This document shows positions 9,959 to 21,428 of a DNA stretch of 64,000 bases, piece after piece. The stretch spans positions 39,934,712 to 39,998,711 of the forward strand of contig CM028335.1 of the NCBI GenBank assembly GCA_016647705.1, read 5' to 3'. Each line of letters begins with the position of its first letter. Within the stretch, counting starts at the first letter, position 1. Below the pieces are notes generated by a model. The model did not search any database, was not told where the DNA came from, and worked only from the letters and a program-made list of their open reading frames with translations. This stretch comes from Eucommia ulmoides (taxonomy: Eukaryota > Streptophyta > Magnoliopsida > Garryales > Eucommiaceae). The position numbers and the translations under genes are program-made.

Positions 9959-10332
9959 TTTGTAACAATTAGTTACTGTCCTTAAAGTCTAGAGATACAA
10001 TCTTCTAAATATATATTGGATTTCTACAAAAAATAATTAATTATTATTATTTCATAATATTCACAACCAATGCTCTAATGCCACTAGAAGGATATTATAT
10101 CTATGGATACGGACCAAAATAATAATAAATAAATAATAAAAAAAAATTGTACATAATTTTGCTAAGATCGAATCAGTTTATGCTAATACAAAAAGATACA
10201 TTAAACATAAATAATAAATCGTATTTAAACTTTACCTCTTTCGGTGCTTCAACCTCATAGCTAGTAGTTCTCGAGGCATGATTTTAGAAGGTTCTTCTAA
10301 GAGGGGCATCAACAGACCTCGTAAATTGTGGA
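9959..10332. other. Short noncoding gap
   Basis: AT-rich flank of the transposon. The minus strand near 10330-10235 has about 30 codons without a stop (RGLLMPLLEEPSKIMPREL) ending at GAGGTAAAG, a possible splice donor, but this is too short to call a gene. Confidence 0.4.
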
Positions 10333-10489
10333 TGTTAATGTAATAATGAACTTAAGCCCACTTAGGCCTATTATGACAAACTTTAACCCCCTCTTCCCCT
10401 ATATATACTTGTATATATGGTGTTTGTAAATCAATATCGTTTCCATAATAATATCAATACATGTTTCCGACTTCTCCATTATATTAACA
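10333..10489 (+). repeat. 5' LTR of Copia element E
   Basis: The 157-bp segment begins TGTTAATGTAATAATG and ends TATATTAACA, directly followed by TGGTATCAAAAAC. It contains a TATA box (CCTATATATAC, about 10398). Short TG...CA LTRs followed by a tRNA-Met type binding site are typical of plant Copia elements. The matching 3' LTR was not found: the pol relic to the right ends in unrelated TRIM-like sequence. Confidence 0.65.
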
Positions 10490-10502
10490 TGGTATCAAAA
10501 AC
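10490..10502 (+). other. Primer-binding site of Copia E (tRNA-Met type)
   Basis: TGGTATCAAAAAC begins one base after the LTR. The usual plant Copia form is TGGTATCAGAGC, so the last part is changed. It fixes the right boundary of the LTR. Confidence 0.6.
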
Positions 10503-11400
10503 AAGTATTTCCTGGACCTGTTCTCAATAAATTTTTTGCAACCCGAACGCTTCTACCGCCGCCCTTATTCTCCTGAGACTTTCATCGCTACTGTAGGTTT
10601 CATCCCTTATTCGGTAGCAACAACCACCATACCACCATCTTTGTCTTGCAGAGACGAACACAACTCCACCAAAATCACCTCATGCAGAGTCTAGACACGC
10701 CCTCACGTGACTTCAACAGCCCTCAGTACCACTACCCTTTGCCATCTTGGATTTTGGGATCTACCGCCTCAACTAGGGCTCCAAATCCATCTGACAATAT
10801 ACCATCGGAATCGTCTCAAAGAGACAAATCCAACGACACAAAAATCATCCTTGTATCTTACCTCACGTGCCCCCATGCGTAGTACAAATCTGACTGCGTT
10901 TCTTCGTGTGAGATCCACGTGCCGCCATCACCTTTCAGCTATTTTGGGTACCACGTCAGCCCTAAACTCTGCCCAGTCAGTGCCTATTTAGCTCTCATTT
11001 AGTATCCACGTCAATGATACATTATTGCCATGTCATTGGACACGTCATCTTCCACGTTATCATTTTTGTGGTTATTTTGCCACGTCATTGCCACGTGGCT
11101 GACACATCAGCTTTGTACGTGCCATGCCATTGTTTCCTTCCGTCCTTCCACGTTATCGTTGACCACTAGTCAGCATCTAGTTAATTGCCACATCACCGGT
11201 TTTTTTCTTTAATCTTCTTCTGACCGGTTCAGGAGTTTTTAGATCGGTTTTCTGAAAAGTTGGATTGATTCCTGGGGTTTTTCGATGTTCTGATTCTATT
11301 TTCGGCCTTCGTTTTGTGGTTTGAGTCTCATAGAATATAGTTTCTATTATATCCATGTGGTTCCTACACCAGTTCACCTGATTTTTACCTGGTCCTTTAT
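10503..11400 (+). pseudogene. Degraded gag/leader region of Copia E
   Basis: Position between the PBS and the protease relic says this should be leader and gag, but no continuous frame or zinc knuckle survives. The visible open frames (10646-10882, 10707-10991) are Pro/Ser/Thr-rich and overlap in different frames. From 10895 to 11175 there is a run of ACGT-core sequences (CCACGTCA, GACACGTCAT, CCACGTGGC). Confidence 0.35.
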
Positions 11401-14400
11401 GATTCAATATCGGTTCCTAGACAATTGCATCATTTTGAATCCATCACAACAGTTTCTTCAGGTTCAACAACAATGTATGTGGGTTCTTCGCTCATTATCA
11501 ATACCAAAGAGGGTTCGGATCATACCTTCACTACTATCACTATATCTATTACAGATTTGGCCTCATTCCTCCTTCATATCTTCTCCAAAAATGGTAATGG
11601 TACAAATATTTCCCTTACTCTCCCCCTTACTATAGGCAACTCTTCTTGGTTCTTTGATTCTGCTTTTTGTAATCACATGACATTTGATCCTAATATTTTT
11701 TCAACTAAACTATCCCTGATGAATAGCCCTAGTATTCATACCACTGATGGTTCTCAAATGTCTGTTACCCATACTAGTCAGATTTCTAAGTGTCATCTTT
11801 CTATTTCTGACACGTATTTGATTCGAAAACTCACCTTAAATCTCTTGTCTATTAGGCAACTTTGTGAATTGGGATTTGAAATCATATTTTCTAATAGTAG
11901 TTGTCATGTGTAGGATCTTCGAACAGGAGAAACTCTTAGGACTGGTAGTAAGGTTGGACGCCTATTTGAACTTACCAGTTTGTACTTTCCATCTCCAACT
12001 CCACAACCACCACAACTACATGTCCCTTCATCAACCTGTGCAACCTCACCACCACCGCTAGTATTATCTTCTTTATCCTCATATTTATCTCCACAACCAC
12101 TAGTGCTTTTCTCAATATCCCAAATTTGGCATGCTCATTTAGGCCACACTTCATCTAATCGACTCAAATCGCTTACCTCTAGCGGTCAGTTAGGCTCAGT
12201 TCAGCATGAGTCCTTCAAATGTATCCATTGCCAACTTGAAAAACAATCAGCCCTACCTTTCAAAGAGAGTCAGTCTATTTCCTTTGCACCATTTGATCTA
12301 ATTCATTATAATATTTGGGGACTTTCTCTCAATGCCTCGATGGGTGATTGTCGTTACCTTGTTCTCTTTGTGGATGACTATTCTCGATATACATGGTTGT
12401 TTTTTATGAAACATCTATCCAAGCTATTCCAAATATATTCTGAGTTTTATTCTATGGTTCACACCAAATTTTCTAGAAATATCAAAGTTTTTCGCTGAGA
12501 TAATGCAATGGAATACAAGGATCGTGCTTTTTTTAACTTGCTTCGCAAAAATGGCATGCTCCCCCATCACTCATGTCCTAGTACATCCCAACAAAATAGA
12601 CGGGCCGAACGCAAACATAGATATATTCTTGACATAGTCCGTGCTCTCCTCATTCCTTCATCTTGTCCTGAGATTTTTGAGTTGATGCTGCGTTCACAAC
12701 TGTCTACACAATAAACGGTTTCCTTTTCACTACAATCCAAAACTAGTCTCTATTTGAGCACCTTTTCGGTAAACCTCCCGATTACTCTAAATTCAGAGTC
12801 TTTGGTTGCGTCTGTTTTATTCTTCTCAAACCACATGAACATAACAAACTAGAATCAAGGGATCATCTGTGTTGTTTTATTGTATATGGCATCAAACATA
12901 AAGGGTATCGGTGTGGGGATCCCAGTTCTAAAACCAGTCGTATCTCGCGACATGTCCTTTTTTGGGAACATTAAATGTTTTATTCCTTACGATCATTTGA
13001 CATCTCCACCCTTGCCAACTCTAGATACTTTACTGATCCATCCATTGCGTTATTTCCAGATAATACAGTTCCAAGTACTGTTGAGTCTACTCCAGTACCA
13101 CTAGTTGAGCCTAGTCCTACACTTTATGCTGAGTCTACCCCTGACTCACCAGTTGAACCCACTCCAGAACCACTAGCTGATCTCACCCTTCCAACTCTAG
13201 CGACCATGCCTAAGATTTCTCCTGTGGCCGATGATCCTGTACCGTTTTTTTTTAAAACCCATGCCCCAGATCACCCTCGTCAGTCTACCAGGGTAACTCA
13301 TCCTCCACATTGTCTTTCTGATTTTTATTATTTTTTCTACTATACTTCATCTGCATGAGTCTCAATCCTACAAGGAGGCTAGTACTAATCCTCTTTGGCA
13401 AAAAGTAATGGACGAAGAACTTCAGGTCCTCGCCAAAACTCATACCTAGGATATTGTTGATCTGCCCATTGGAAAAACTCCTATTGGGCGCAAATGGGTG
13501 TTTAAGATCAAGACGCTTTCTGATGGCTCTATTAAATGATATAAAGCCCGACTTGTTGCCAATGTATTTGCTCAGGAATATGGCATTGACTATGAAGAGA
13601 CATTTGCTCCAATGATGAGGCTAACATCTGTCCGTACACTTCTTGCTATCGCTGCCATTCAAAAATGGACTCTCTTTCAAATGGATGTTAAAATGCATTT
13701 CTCAATGGAGATCTTCTTGAGGAAGTATATATGCATACCTCTCCCGACTTGGATGCCCCTCGCAATAAAGTTTGTCGCCTTTGTCATGCCCTATATGGTT
13801 TGAAACAAGCTTCACGTCCCTGGTTTGCTAAATCTAGCACTACTATTCATCAGTTTGGGTTCACACCTAGTGCTCATGATTCAGATTTGTTTATTTTCCA
13901 TACTTCGAATGGCATTATCCTTCTCTTACTGTATGTGGATGATATGGTTATTACTAGAGATGATCTACGTGGTACTTCTGAACTCAAAAGGTTTTTCAGT
14001 GGCCAATTTGAGATAAAAAAATCTTGGCGTGCTCACCTACTTTCATGGCCTTGAAGTCTCATCTGGTTCTAATGGTTATTTTCTCTCTCAGGCCAAGTAT
14101 GCCTCGGATCTCATTTTCAAGGCTAGGATCACTAACTCAACTACTGCCACTACTCCTCTTGAGTCAAATGTCAGACTTACCCCACTCGATGGTTTACCTC
14201 TTCAAGATGCCACTCTATATCGCTAATTGGTTGGAAGTCTTGTATATCTTACTGTCACTCGTCTTGACATTGCCTATGTCGTTAATCAAGTCAGCTAGTT
14301 CTTGTCCGTTCCTTGGACCACCCATTACTCGGTTGTTCTTCGCATTTTTTGGTATGTCAAGGGTGCTTTATTTCATGGGATTCATTTCTCAGCTCAATCT

Positions 14401-14850
14401 GATCCCATCTTACAAGCTTATTCTGATATCGTTTGGGCCGGAGACCCTACTGATAGACATTCAACCACTGGTTACTATTTCTTTTTAGGCAATTCTCTTA
14501 TTTCCTAGCATAGTAAGAAAAAAATTGTGGTTACTCGCTCTAGTACTGAAGTTGAATATCGTGTCATGGCTGATGCAACTCAAGAACTTCTCTAGCTTCG
14601 ATGGCTACTCGCTGACATGGACATCTCTTCTCTTGCTGCCACTACCCTACACTGTGACAACAAAGAGTGCTATTCAGATCACTCATAATGATGTATTCCA
14701 CGAGCATAAAAAACACATCGAGATTGATTGCCACTTCATCCGTCATCACATTCTTCATAATACAGTTCGTCTACAATCCGCCAGTTCAGCTGATCAGATA
14801 GCAGACATTTTTACTACAACTCATCCACTCAGACATTTTCACTATCTGGT
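11400..14850 (+). pseudogene. Copia E pol polyprotein relic (PR-INT-RT-RNase H)
   Basis: Domains in Copia order are readable across many stops and frameshifts: protease WFFDSAFCNHMT (11647; the usual DSG is DSA), pre-integrase IWHAHLGH with CIHCQ (about 12127-12240), integrase core with VDDYSRYTW, DNAMEY and RAERKHR carrying D, D and E (about 12300-12630), reverse transcriptase from GRKWVFK through AFAQEYGIDYEETFAP-like sequence to LLLLYVDDMVI (13480-13955), and RNase H with VVTRSSTEVEYR and HCDNK (14525-14665), ending at QIADIF near 14810. The product would process, integrate and copy the element; it cannot do so here. Sequence of Copia character stops near 14850, where TRIM-like DNA begins. 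Confidence 0.85.
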
Positions 14851-15283
14851 TGTTATGGGTCTCTCATTCTATCATAGTCAAATCATCCATGCAAGCCGAA
14901 TATTGCACATTTCTCATCATTCCCTTTTAGTCAAATCATTAATACAAATAAGAGGTTACACTCAAGGGCGGCTGTTAGATTCCTATCCCACATCTCTCAT
15001 TTGAGAGTTCCCAAACCACTATATAAATCAAAGAAGTTACTCCACTTAGCACTATATGGTTTTAAGTTGGAACCTCCTAACATGGTATCAGAGCTAAGGT
15101 TATGGGTCTCTCATTACCTCGTATTCAAATCATCCGTGCAAGTTGGGGGGTAACACATTTCTCATCATTCTCTCATAGTCAAATCAATCATGTAAACTGA
15201 GGGTTGCACTCAAGGGCGGGTGTTAGATTCCTATCCCGCATCGCTCATGTGAGAGTTCTCAAGACACTATATAAATCAATAGA
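14849..15283 (+). mobile_element. TRIM-like miniature LTR element, tandem units (left part)
   Basis: LTR 14973-15082 (110 bp; TGTTAGATTCC...ACCTCCTAACA) is followed by TGGTATCAGAGC at 15083 (PBS), an internal part of about 138 bp without coding, a G-rich ACTCAAGGGCGGG tract and a second LTR starting at 15221. A second copy of the internal part (GTTATGGGTCTCTCATT..., 14852-14972) precedes the first LTR, so the arrangement is internal-LTR-internal-LTR. Short LTRs, a tRNA-Met PBS and no ORF define TRIM elements, which often occur in tandem. The second LTR is interrupted at 15283 and continues at 20818. Confidence 0.7.
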
Positions 15284-16666
15284 TGGTAGCGAAATATTCC
15301 GTCGCTACTTTTACCGCAAGTGTACGGGTCAAGTTTTAGTAGAATGAGAAGAACAGGGATTGTCGTATCCACAGGGATTGAATTAGATTATTGTTAAGTA
15401 CCACAATTATCATAACCAAATTTTATATAGGTGACTTAAATTAAGTTTTTGTTAATAAAATAATATACTAAACTAATTAAACTAAAATACTATAATACTA
15501 ATATGACGTTTAAGTGAGTAAATTGTCTACGGATTAACTTCATTCATTTAAATGAGTTCAATTCAATCTAGTTTATATTAACAACATTCACATTATTCGA
15601 CAATCTAGGTATCAAAATCTCACTCACTACCTCTCCCGAGTGTAAATTGAATAAATATGTGACTTCGCATCAATGTCGAAGTCCCCCTCTAGCATCTATA
15701 TGACACTTAGTCACATAAGTCTCACCCCAACCTCACAGATTGCGTACTTTCTAATGCTCTCTCGAGTCATTAGATCGTCATGTTGTGTTTAAACCCTAGT
15801 ATGAATTCGAGGTTACCTCTCCCGAGTGTCAAACCCCGTATTCTCAATATATCTTAACAAGCATATAAAAGTGGAAGAACGGTAAACACAATCGAATAGG
15901 AAAGAACAACCAATACGAAACAAAGATTAAACAAACGACGTTTTCATACACGAATCGCTCCCTAGAAAATATATGTTTAGTTTCTCATGGCCATAACCAC
16001 ATATACAATAATATACAAGCTAAACACATACAAAACTATCAACCAAAACTAAGAAATAAAGAGAAAAATAAGGAAACTAGTCATTATCCGAAAAACCGAC
16101 GCTAAAACTGCTCCGAGAACATTTTCCCTTCTTGGCTTTGTGATCTTCTCTTGGTTGATAGGCCTTAGAGCTCTTAATACACTCCCAAAAACGTGCTCAT
16201 AGGTGTAGAAGAGAAGGAGATATAAATGGGATAAAAAATATCAACAAAATATCCCAAAAAATCTAAAATATCTGGTGTCGGACCGCTGCAGTGGTAAGAA
16301 TCACCGCTGGAATGGTGAGAAGTCAGTAGGCATTCTGCTAGATGATCGCTGCAGCGGTGCAGACCATCGCTGCAGTGGTGAGGTTCACCGCTGCAGTGGT
16401 AGAAGGGCAGAAGGTTTCTATTTTATTGATTATTGTAGCGATGGGCCTACATTTCTGAACTTGCCTTCTTTGCTCTTTTTCCACTATTCTTCCACCAATA
16501 TTCCATCGATTTACTCAATTATGAACCGTTTTCGTCCCTTTTCATCCCAAACACATGATTTATAACAAAACAAATAAAAACGTATTAAAACATATTAAAA
16601 TACTATAATAATACTTGAAAACTGCCAAAACTGGTTTGAGAATAAATAGATAAATACCACCTATCA
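15284..16666 (-). repeat. 3' LTR of non-autonomous Athila-like element X
   Basis: On the minus strand this begins TGATAGGTGG and ends GCTACCA. It is the partner of the segment at 19401-20817: both share ACCGCAAGTGTACGGG, AGTTTTAGTAGA, long stretches around TTAGATTATTGTTAAGTACC and the CTGCAG-rich block. Next to it, on the internal side, the minus strand reads TTTAGGGGTATT, a plausible polypurine tract. The LTR contains a CTGCAG palindrome cluster at 16270-16440 on its U3 side. Confidence 0.85.
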
Positions 16667-18248
16667 AATACCCCTAAACTTAGAATTTTGCTAGTACTCA
16701 AGCAAAACACTCAGACTAAAATAAAAAAAAAAAACACAACAAAATTAACTAACACAAATACTAAACAACGAATAAAAACACAAACTACCTAAACATAACG
16801 ATATGTGAGTTTTGAATTCAACTAATCGACCAAAAGGTTTTTCCTCAATGGCCCTCAATTATATTGAGTTCAGGAGTAAAACGTACCATGTGGTGTTCTA
16901 GAATTTCAACGTTCGATAATGGTAAATGTCATTCTAGATCCTGCTAAAGTGTGTGCGAAAATTCAATTATATAACTATTCAAAGATCGGATTTGATTATC
17001 TACCAATGAATCTCATGACTTATACCATAAAGGATTAGGATATCCATATGCCTGACTGAGTTCTACTCTCCGCTAATGTAGGCTTGGAAGTTCAAAAATA
17101 TCAATAAGACTTGGTTTGGTTTGGAACATTTGGCCAAGGGTATATCGGGAATATAAAACAGGTTAATGTTATTAACTTAACGATACCCAAAGCACAACGC
17201 TTGGCACACAATCACTCTCGAACCCCCATAGATTAATTTGAAATAACTCTGAACATACATTTAAGAACTTCATACTCACTTGTCAAAAGAAACAAAAATA
17301 GAACGATATTTACATTTTTTTTTTCAACAAACACACCCCCAAACTTATTTGATTTGTTAAAATTTGACGGGTGTGGAAATATGATAAAAAAATGACAAGT
17401 GAGTACTCGAATACCAAACCAATCAATAGTTTGCCCAAAACTAAACCGTTCACTTCAAGTAGCATAAATAAATGCTAACTTGATTTCACTCAAATTGTGC
17501 CTTCGGTTTGAAAAAGTTTTATAGGCCAAGGTATTTGTTACGTGTTCAGAATTGAAACAGCTTATAGGCTTCGACAGGGTAACGAGGGATAAACATATTG
17601 CATGGTAAACTTCAAAGACTCAAGCTATCAAATGAATGCCTAAATCATATCTCCTGAAATACCTCGCCTAGGATCTCACCTCAAGTTTCCTCCAATCAGG
17701 TTCTAGAATCCCTTAAATTGTCATGAATTTGGCTAATGAATAATCAGCCTCAAATCAATTGGATAACTATACATTGAGTCTACGTGCTCGTGCAAATTAG
17801 GGTCCACAATAACTTTTACCACAATGAAACGTCAATCACACAGACACACATAAATGGGCATTACGCATAACCTCGATAAACAACTAGGGGATAAACTCAT
17901 CATTGGGTAATGGCCCAGGTGAACTATAAAACTCGACACACAACAACAACAAACATAAACATACTAACACTAAATTAAACAAGTATGCATACAATTAAAC
18001 AATAAATTAACTTAAACTATATAACTAACAACAATAAAACATACTAGTATACTACACATCACCCCAAACTTAAAATGGGCAGTGTCCATAGTGACCTAAT
18101 CATCGTTCGCAACTAAAATATAGCATGCTGACGAAGGGGGTTTAGAACACGTACCTTGGAGGTGAGACGATCTCGTATTGAATGAAATCAATGGTGATAG
18201 ATCTAATTTATTCTAAAAACTTGGGTTGCCTCCCAAGAAGCGCTTGAT
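16667..18248 (-). other. Noncoding 3' internal part of element X
   Basis: No pol domain is seen here, which is why the element is called non-autonomous. The DNA is AT-rich with AAC/ACA-rich runs. At 18220-18237 there is a hairpin-forming CTTGGG-TTGCCT-CCCAAG, a motif I recall from many plant gypsy-derived sequences. Confidence 0.5.
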
Positions 18249-19270
18249 TTAATGTCCTCGGCCTGACACAGGGAAGGACTTATCAAAGAGCGGCTTCCGC
18301 CCATAGTATGTGTCATACAATACTACGTATGGGTTTTGGTTCAGAACGCCCTCAAGATTGGCGAGATTTGGCATTGTTCGGCACATGCTCTCAACTTGAC
18401 TCTTCACCGTCTCATGTGCTTTGTAAGCTTGAATGAACGGAGTTGGAAGTGGTGGAGGAAAAACGAGCCACATTGGATCCTTATAGAAATATTCGACTTT
18501 GATCGATGTTGGAATCACAATGTGGATCTCAAACAGTGAAGATTCACAAGTGTTGTCTTGTGATTCTTTACCATCGATCAATTCTTGGGTCTCCTCCTTA
18601 TTAGAATCTTCATCATTGAGCGAACCCAAGTTCCTCCCATTTGTATCCGGTTCCTCACGGTAGCTTTCACATTCAGATGGGACTTGAGTGTCTCTCAGTA
18701 CCACTGTTTTTGCCTCAACCTCAATATAGAAAATAAGTTGACCGATTTGCGTCTCAAGAGACTTTACGGTCGTGTCGATTTCAATGCAGATCGTCTCAAT
18801 ATTATCAAGTCAATCCTCTTGCTCATTGAGACGGTTTTGCGTTTCCCTCAAGAAAATTTGAGTTCCCCCCATAACAATAGCGAACATTTCTTTCAAGGTG
18901 GGGGAAGACTCCACAGGTTGGTCCGATATGTCAATCCATGGCACCGAAATGTTGGGATTATCCCCCAAGTTTTGGAGACTTGTTGAAAAATTCCAAATCT
19001 GATAGTCCAACTCGGCCATGCCTTCCAACGACAAATAGGCTTCGTCCACGGGTAGGTCGTAGAAAGAGGTGGTACCATTGCTTCCTTCCACCCATGTTCT
19101 CGTTGCGGCCTATAACCCGTAAAAGAAATTCAATAATTGACATTCCCTTGGGAAACGATAATAGGGGAACTAGAAGAACAACTCCTTGTATCTATTCCAA
19201 GCACAATAAAATGGCTTGGAATCTCGTTGAAAGAAATGCAATAGCACTTGTTGATCTAACTTCCTCAAGT
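18249..19270 (-). pseudogene. Athila-type gag remnant of element X
   Basis: One minus-strand frame, broken only by stops, reads YCAWNRYKELFF (near 19240), LLNFFYGL and ATRTWVEGSNGTTS (about 19140-19080), DEAYLSLEGMAELDYQIWN (about 19050-18995), then TLKEMFAIVMGGTQIFLRE and SLETQIGQLIFYIE, ending at 18249 after an acidic stretch. The order (WERYKELL-type helix, FYNGL motif, EAYELIE motif, then LExQIGQL coiled coil) is that of Athila/Tat Gag, the capsid-forming protein. A zinc knuckle, protease and polymerase are absent. The frame is conserved over about 340 codons, suggesting decay by point mutation. The N-terminal part is lost or unrecognisable. Confidence 0.7.
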
Positions 19271-19377
19271 ACCTTGCAAGAAAAACAAAACTACAAACAA
19301 AAATTATAAACAAAATAAATGCCTAAATTAAAATCAAGTTATTTACTTACAATATAAACAACAATCTAAAAATCAAT

Positions 19378-19400
19378 CCCCGGCAATGGCGCCAAATATT
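19378..19400 (-). other. Primer-binding site region of element X
   Basis: On the minus strand the LTR end GCTACCA is followed by AATATT and then TGGCGCCATTGCCGGGGAT. That G/C-rich stretch is the usual start of the internal region in plant Athila-type gypsy elements. It establishes that the element runs on the minus strand and that 19401-20817 is the 5' LTR. Confidence 0.75.
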
Positions 19401-20817
19401 TGGTAGCAGAATATTACATCGCTACTTTCACCACAAGTGTACGGGTCAAGTTTTAGTAGAGCGGGAAGAGTAAGGGTTGTCGTATCCACAGAGATTGGAT
19501 TAGATTATTGTTAAGTACCGCGATTGTCATAATCGAATTTTATCTAGGCGACTCAAATTAGGTTTTTGTTAATAAAATAATATACTAAACTAATTAACTA
19601 ATTAAACTAAAATACTATAATACTAATATGATGTTTAAGGGAGTAAATTGTCTAGGAATTAACTTCATTCATTTAAACGCATTCGATTCAATCTAGTTTA
19701 CATTAACGGCATTCACACTATATAGGTGTCGAAATCTCACTCATTACCTCTCTCGAGTGTAAAATGAATGAATATGTGACTTCGTGTCAACGCCGAAGTC
19801 CCCCTCTAGCATCTATACGACACTTGGTCACATGAGTTTCACCCCAACCTCACAGATTGCATACTTTCTAATGCTCTCCCGAGTCATTAGACCGTTATGT
19901 TTTATTTAAACCCTAGTCCAAATCCGGGGTTACCTCTTCTCTTGAGTGTTAAATCCCGTGTTCTCAATATATCCTAACAATCATATAAAAGTGGAAGAAC
20001 GGTAAACACAATCGAATAGGATAGAATAACCGATAATGAAACAAAGATTAAACAAACGACGTTTTCATACGCGAATCGCTCCCTAGACAATATATGTTTA
20101 GTTTCTCATGGCCATAACAACATATACAATAATATATAAGCTAAACATATACAAAACTATCAACCAAAACTAAGAAATAAAGAGAGAAACAATGAGACTA
20201 GCCGTTATCCGAAGAACCGACGCTAAAACTGCTCCGAGAATGTTTCCTCTTCTTGGCTTTGTGATCTTATCTTGGTTGATAGGCCTTGGAGCTCTCGAGA
20301 CACTCTAAAAAATGTGCTCATAGGTATGGGAGAGAAGGAGATATAAATGGGATAAAAAATATCAACAAAATATCCAAAAAAATCTAAAATACCTGGTGTC
20401 GGACAGCTGCAGCGGCAGGAATCACCGCTGTAGCGATGAGAAGCCAATAGGCATTCTGTTGGATGACCGCTGCAGTGGTGGGAAGCACCACTGCAGCGGT
20501 GAGGTTCACCGCTGCATTGGTAGAAGGGCATAAAGTTTTTGTTTTATCGATCGCTGCAGTGGTGGTTTCACCGCTGCAGCGGTGGGCCTGCATTCCTGAA
20601 CTTGCCTTCTTTACTCTTTTTCCACCGTTCTTCCACTGACATTCCACCGATTTACTCGATTATGAACCATTTTCGTCCCTTTTCATCCCTTTTCGTCCCA
20701 AACCCCTAATTTATAACAAAACAAATAAAAAAGTATTAAAACATATTAAAACACTATAATAATACTCAAAAACTACCAAAACCGGTTTGGAAATAAATAG
20801 ATAAATTCCACCTATCA
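19401..20817 (-). repeat. 5' LTR of non-autonomous Athila-like element X
   Basis: The 1417-bp LTR pairs with 15284-16666 (1383 bp). On the minus strand it starts TGATAGGTGG and ends GCTACCA. It carries the block of CCGCTGCAGCGGTG-type palindromes at 20400-20590. Outside it, TRIM LTR sequence resumes at 20818 exactly where it broke off at 15283, with no duplicated bases. Confidence 0.85.
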
Positions 20818-20865
20818 AGTTACTCCACTTACCACTATATGGTTTCAAGTTGGAACCTCCTAATA
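20818..20865 (+). mobile_element. TRIM LTR, right part (continuation of 15221-15283)
   Basis: AGTTACTCCACTTACCAC...CCTCCTAATA matches the end of the first TRIM LTR (15035-15082), with AACA changed to AATA. Together with 15221-15283 it rebuilds an LTR of 111 bp, against 110 bp for the first copy. This proves that element X inserted into an older TRIM. Confidence 0.8.
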
Positions 20866-21428
20866 GTGGAAGTAAATAGTGATGCGTACAAGTGTCCCAC
20901 GTCTAACGATATCCATATGAAAAATTCAGTTTGAATGGTGCCTACTTTTATCTAAGAATCATATTATAAATTCATACATCTAGGGTACGTTCGATTTAAT
21001 TCTATGTGATAGATGAGATTTAAATTGATAACAAAAAGAATAGAAGTGAAAAAGGCCAAAATTTGACAATGTCTAGTGTACTGGACAACCACAACACGTA
21101 GCCCCCTCTTTATATACTAGTCTAGACTAAAACCCTAGACTTCCTTTTTTAATGCACATTGTCCCCCAAAATTTTAAATAGTTTAATATTACTCTCTATT
21201 TTTTTAAGGATTATTCAATTGTCATTCTCTATTATGTATGATCCATTAGGTTCATATCAAAAGATAGACAATAGAAACAAAAAATTAGAACAATTCCAAT
21301 TTTTCCTTTTGTAAAGACCAATTCTTTACGACATATCCACCTACTATGATTCACGTGTACCCAGATATCATGGTTGTATATTGTTGATAAGAATTTAATT
21401 AAAGAACCCACCTAATTTTAATTACCAT
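20866..21428. other. Noncoding gap
   Basis: AT-rich sequence with no open frame of interest, no domain and no repeat ends that I can recognise. Confidence 0.5.

Noticed and set aside
10075-10100. TGCTCTAATGCCA as an inverted tRNA-Met primer-binding site of another Copia
   Set aside because: It differs from the consensus at several positions and no LTR end (TG...CA) borders it.
15284-20817. CRISPR-like reading of the CTGCAG repeats
   Set aside because: Units are short palindromes with irregular spacing and no unique spacers of constant length, in plant LTR DNA.
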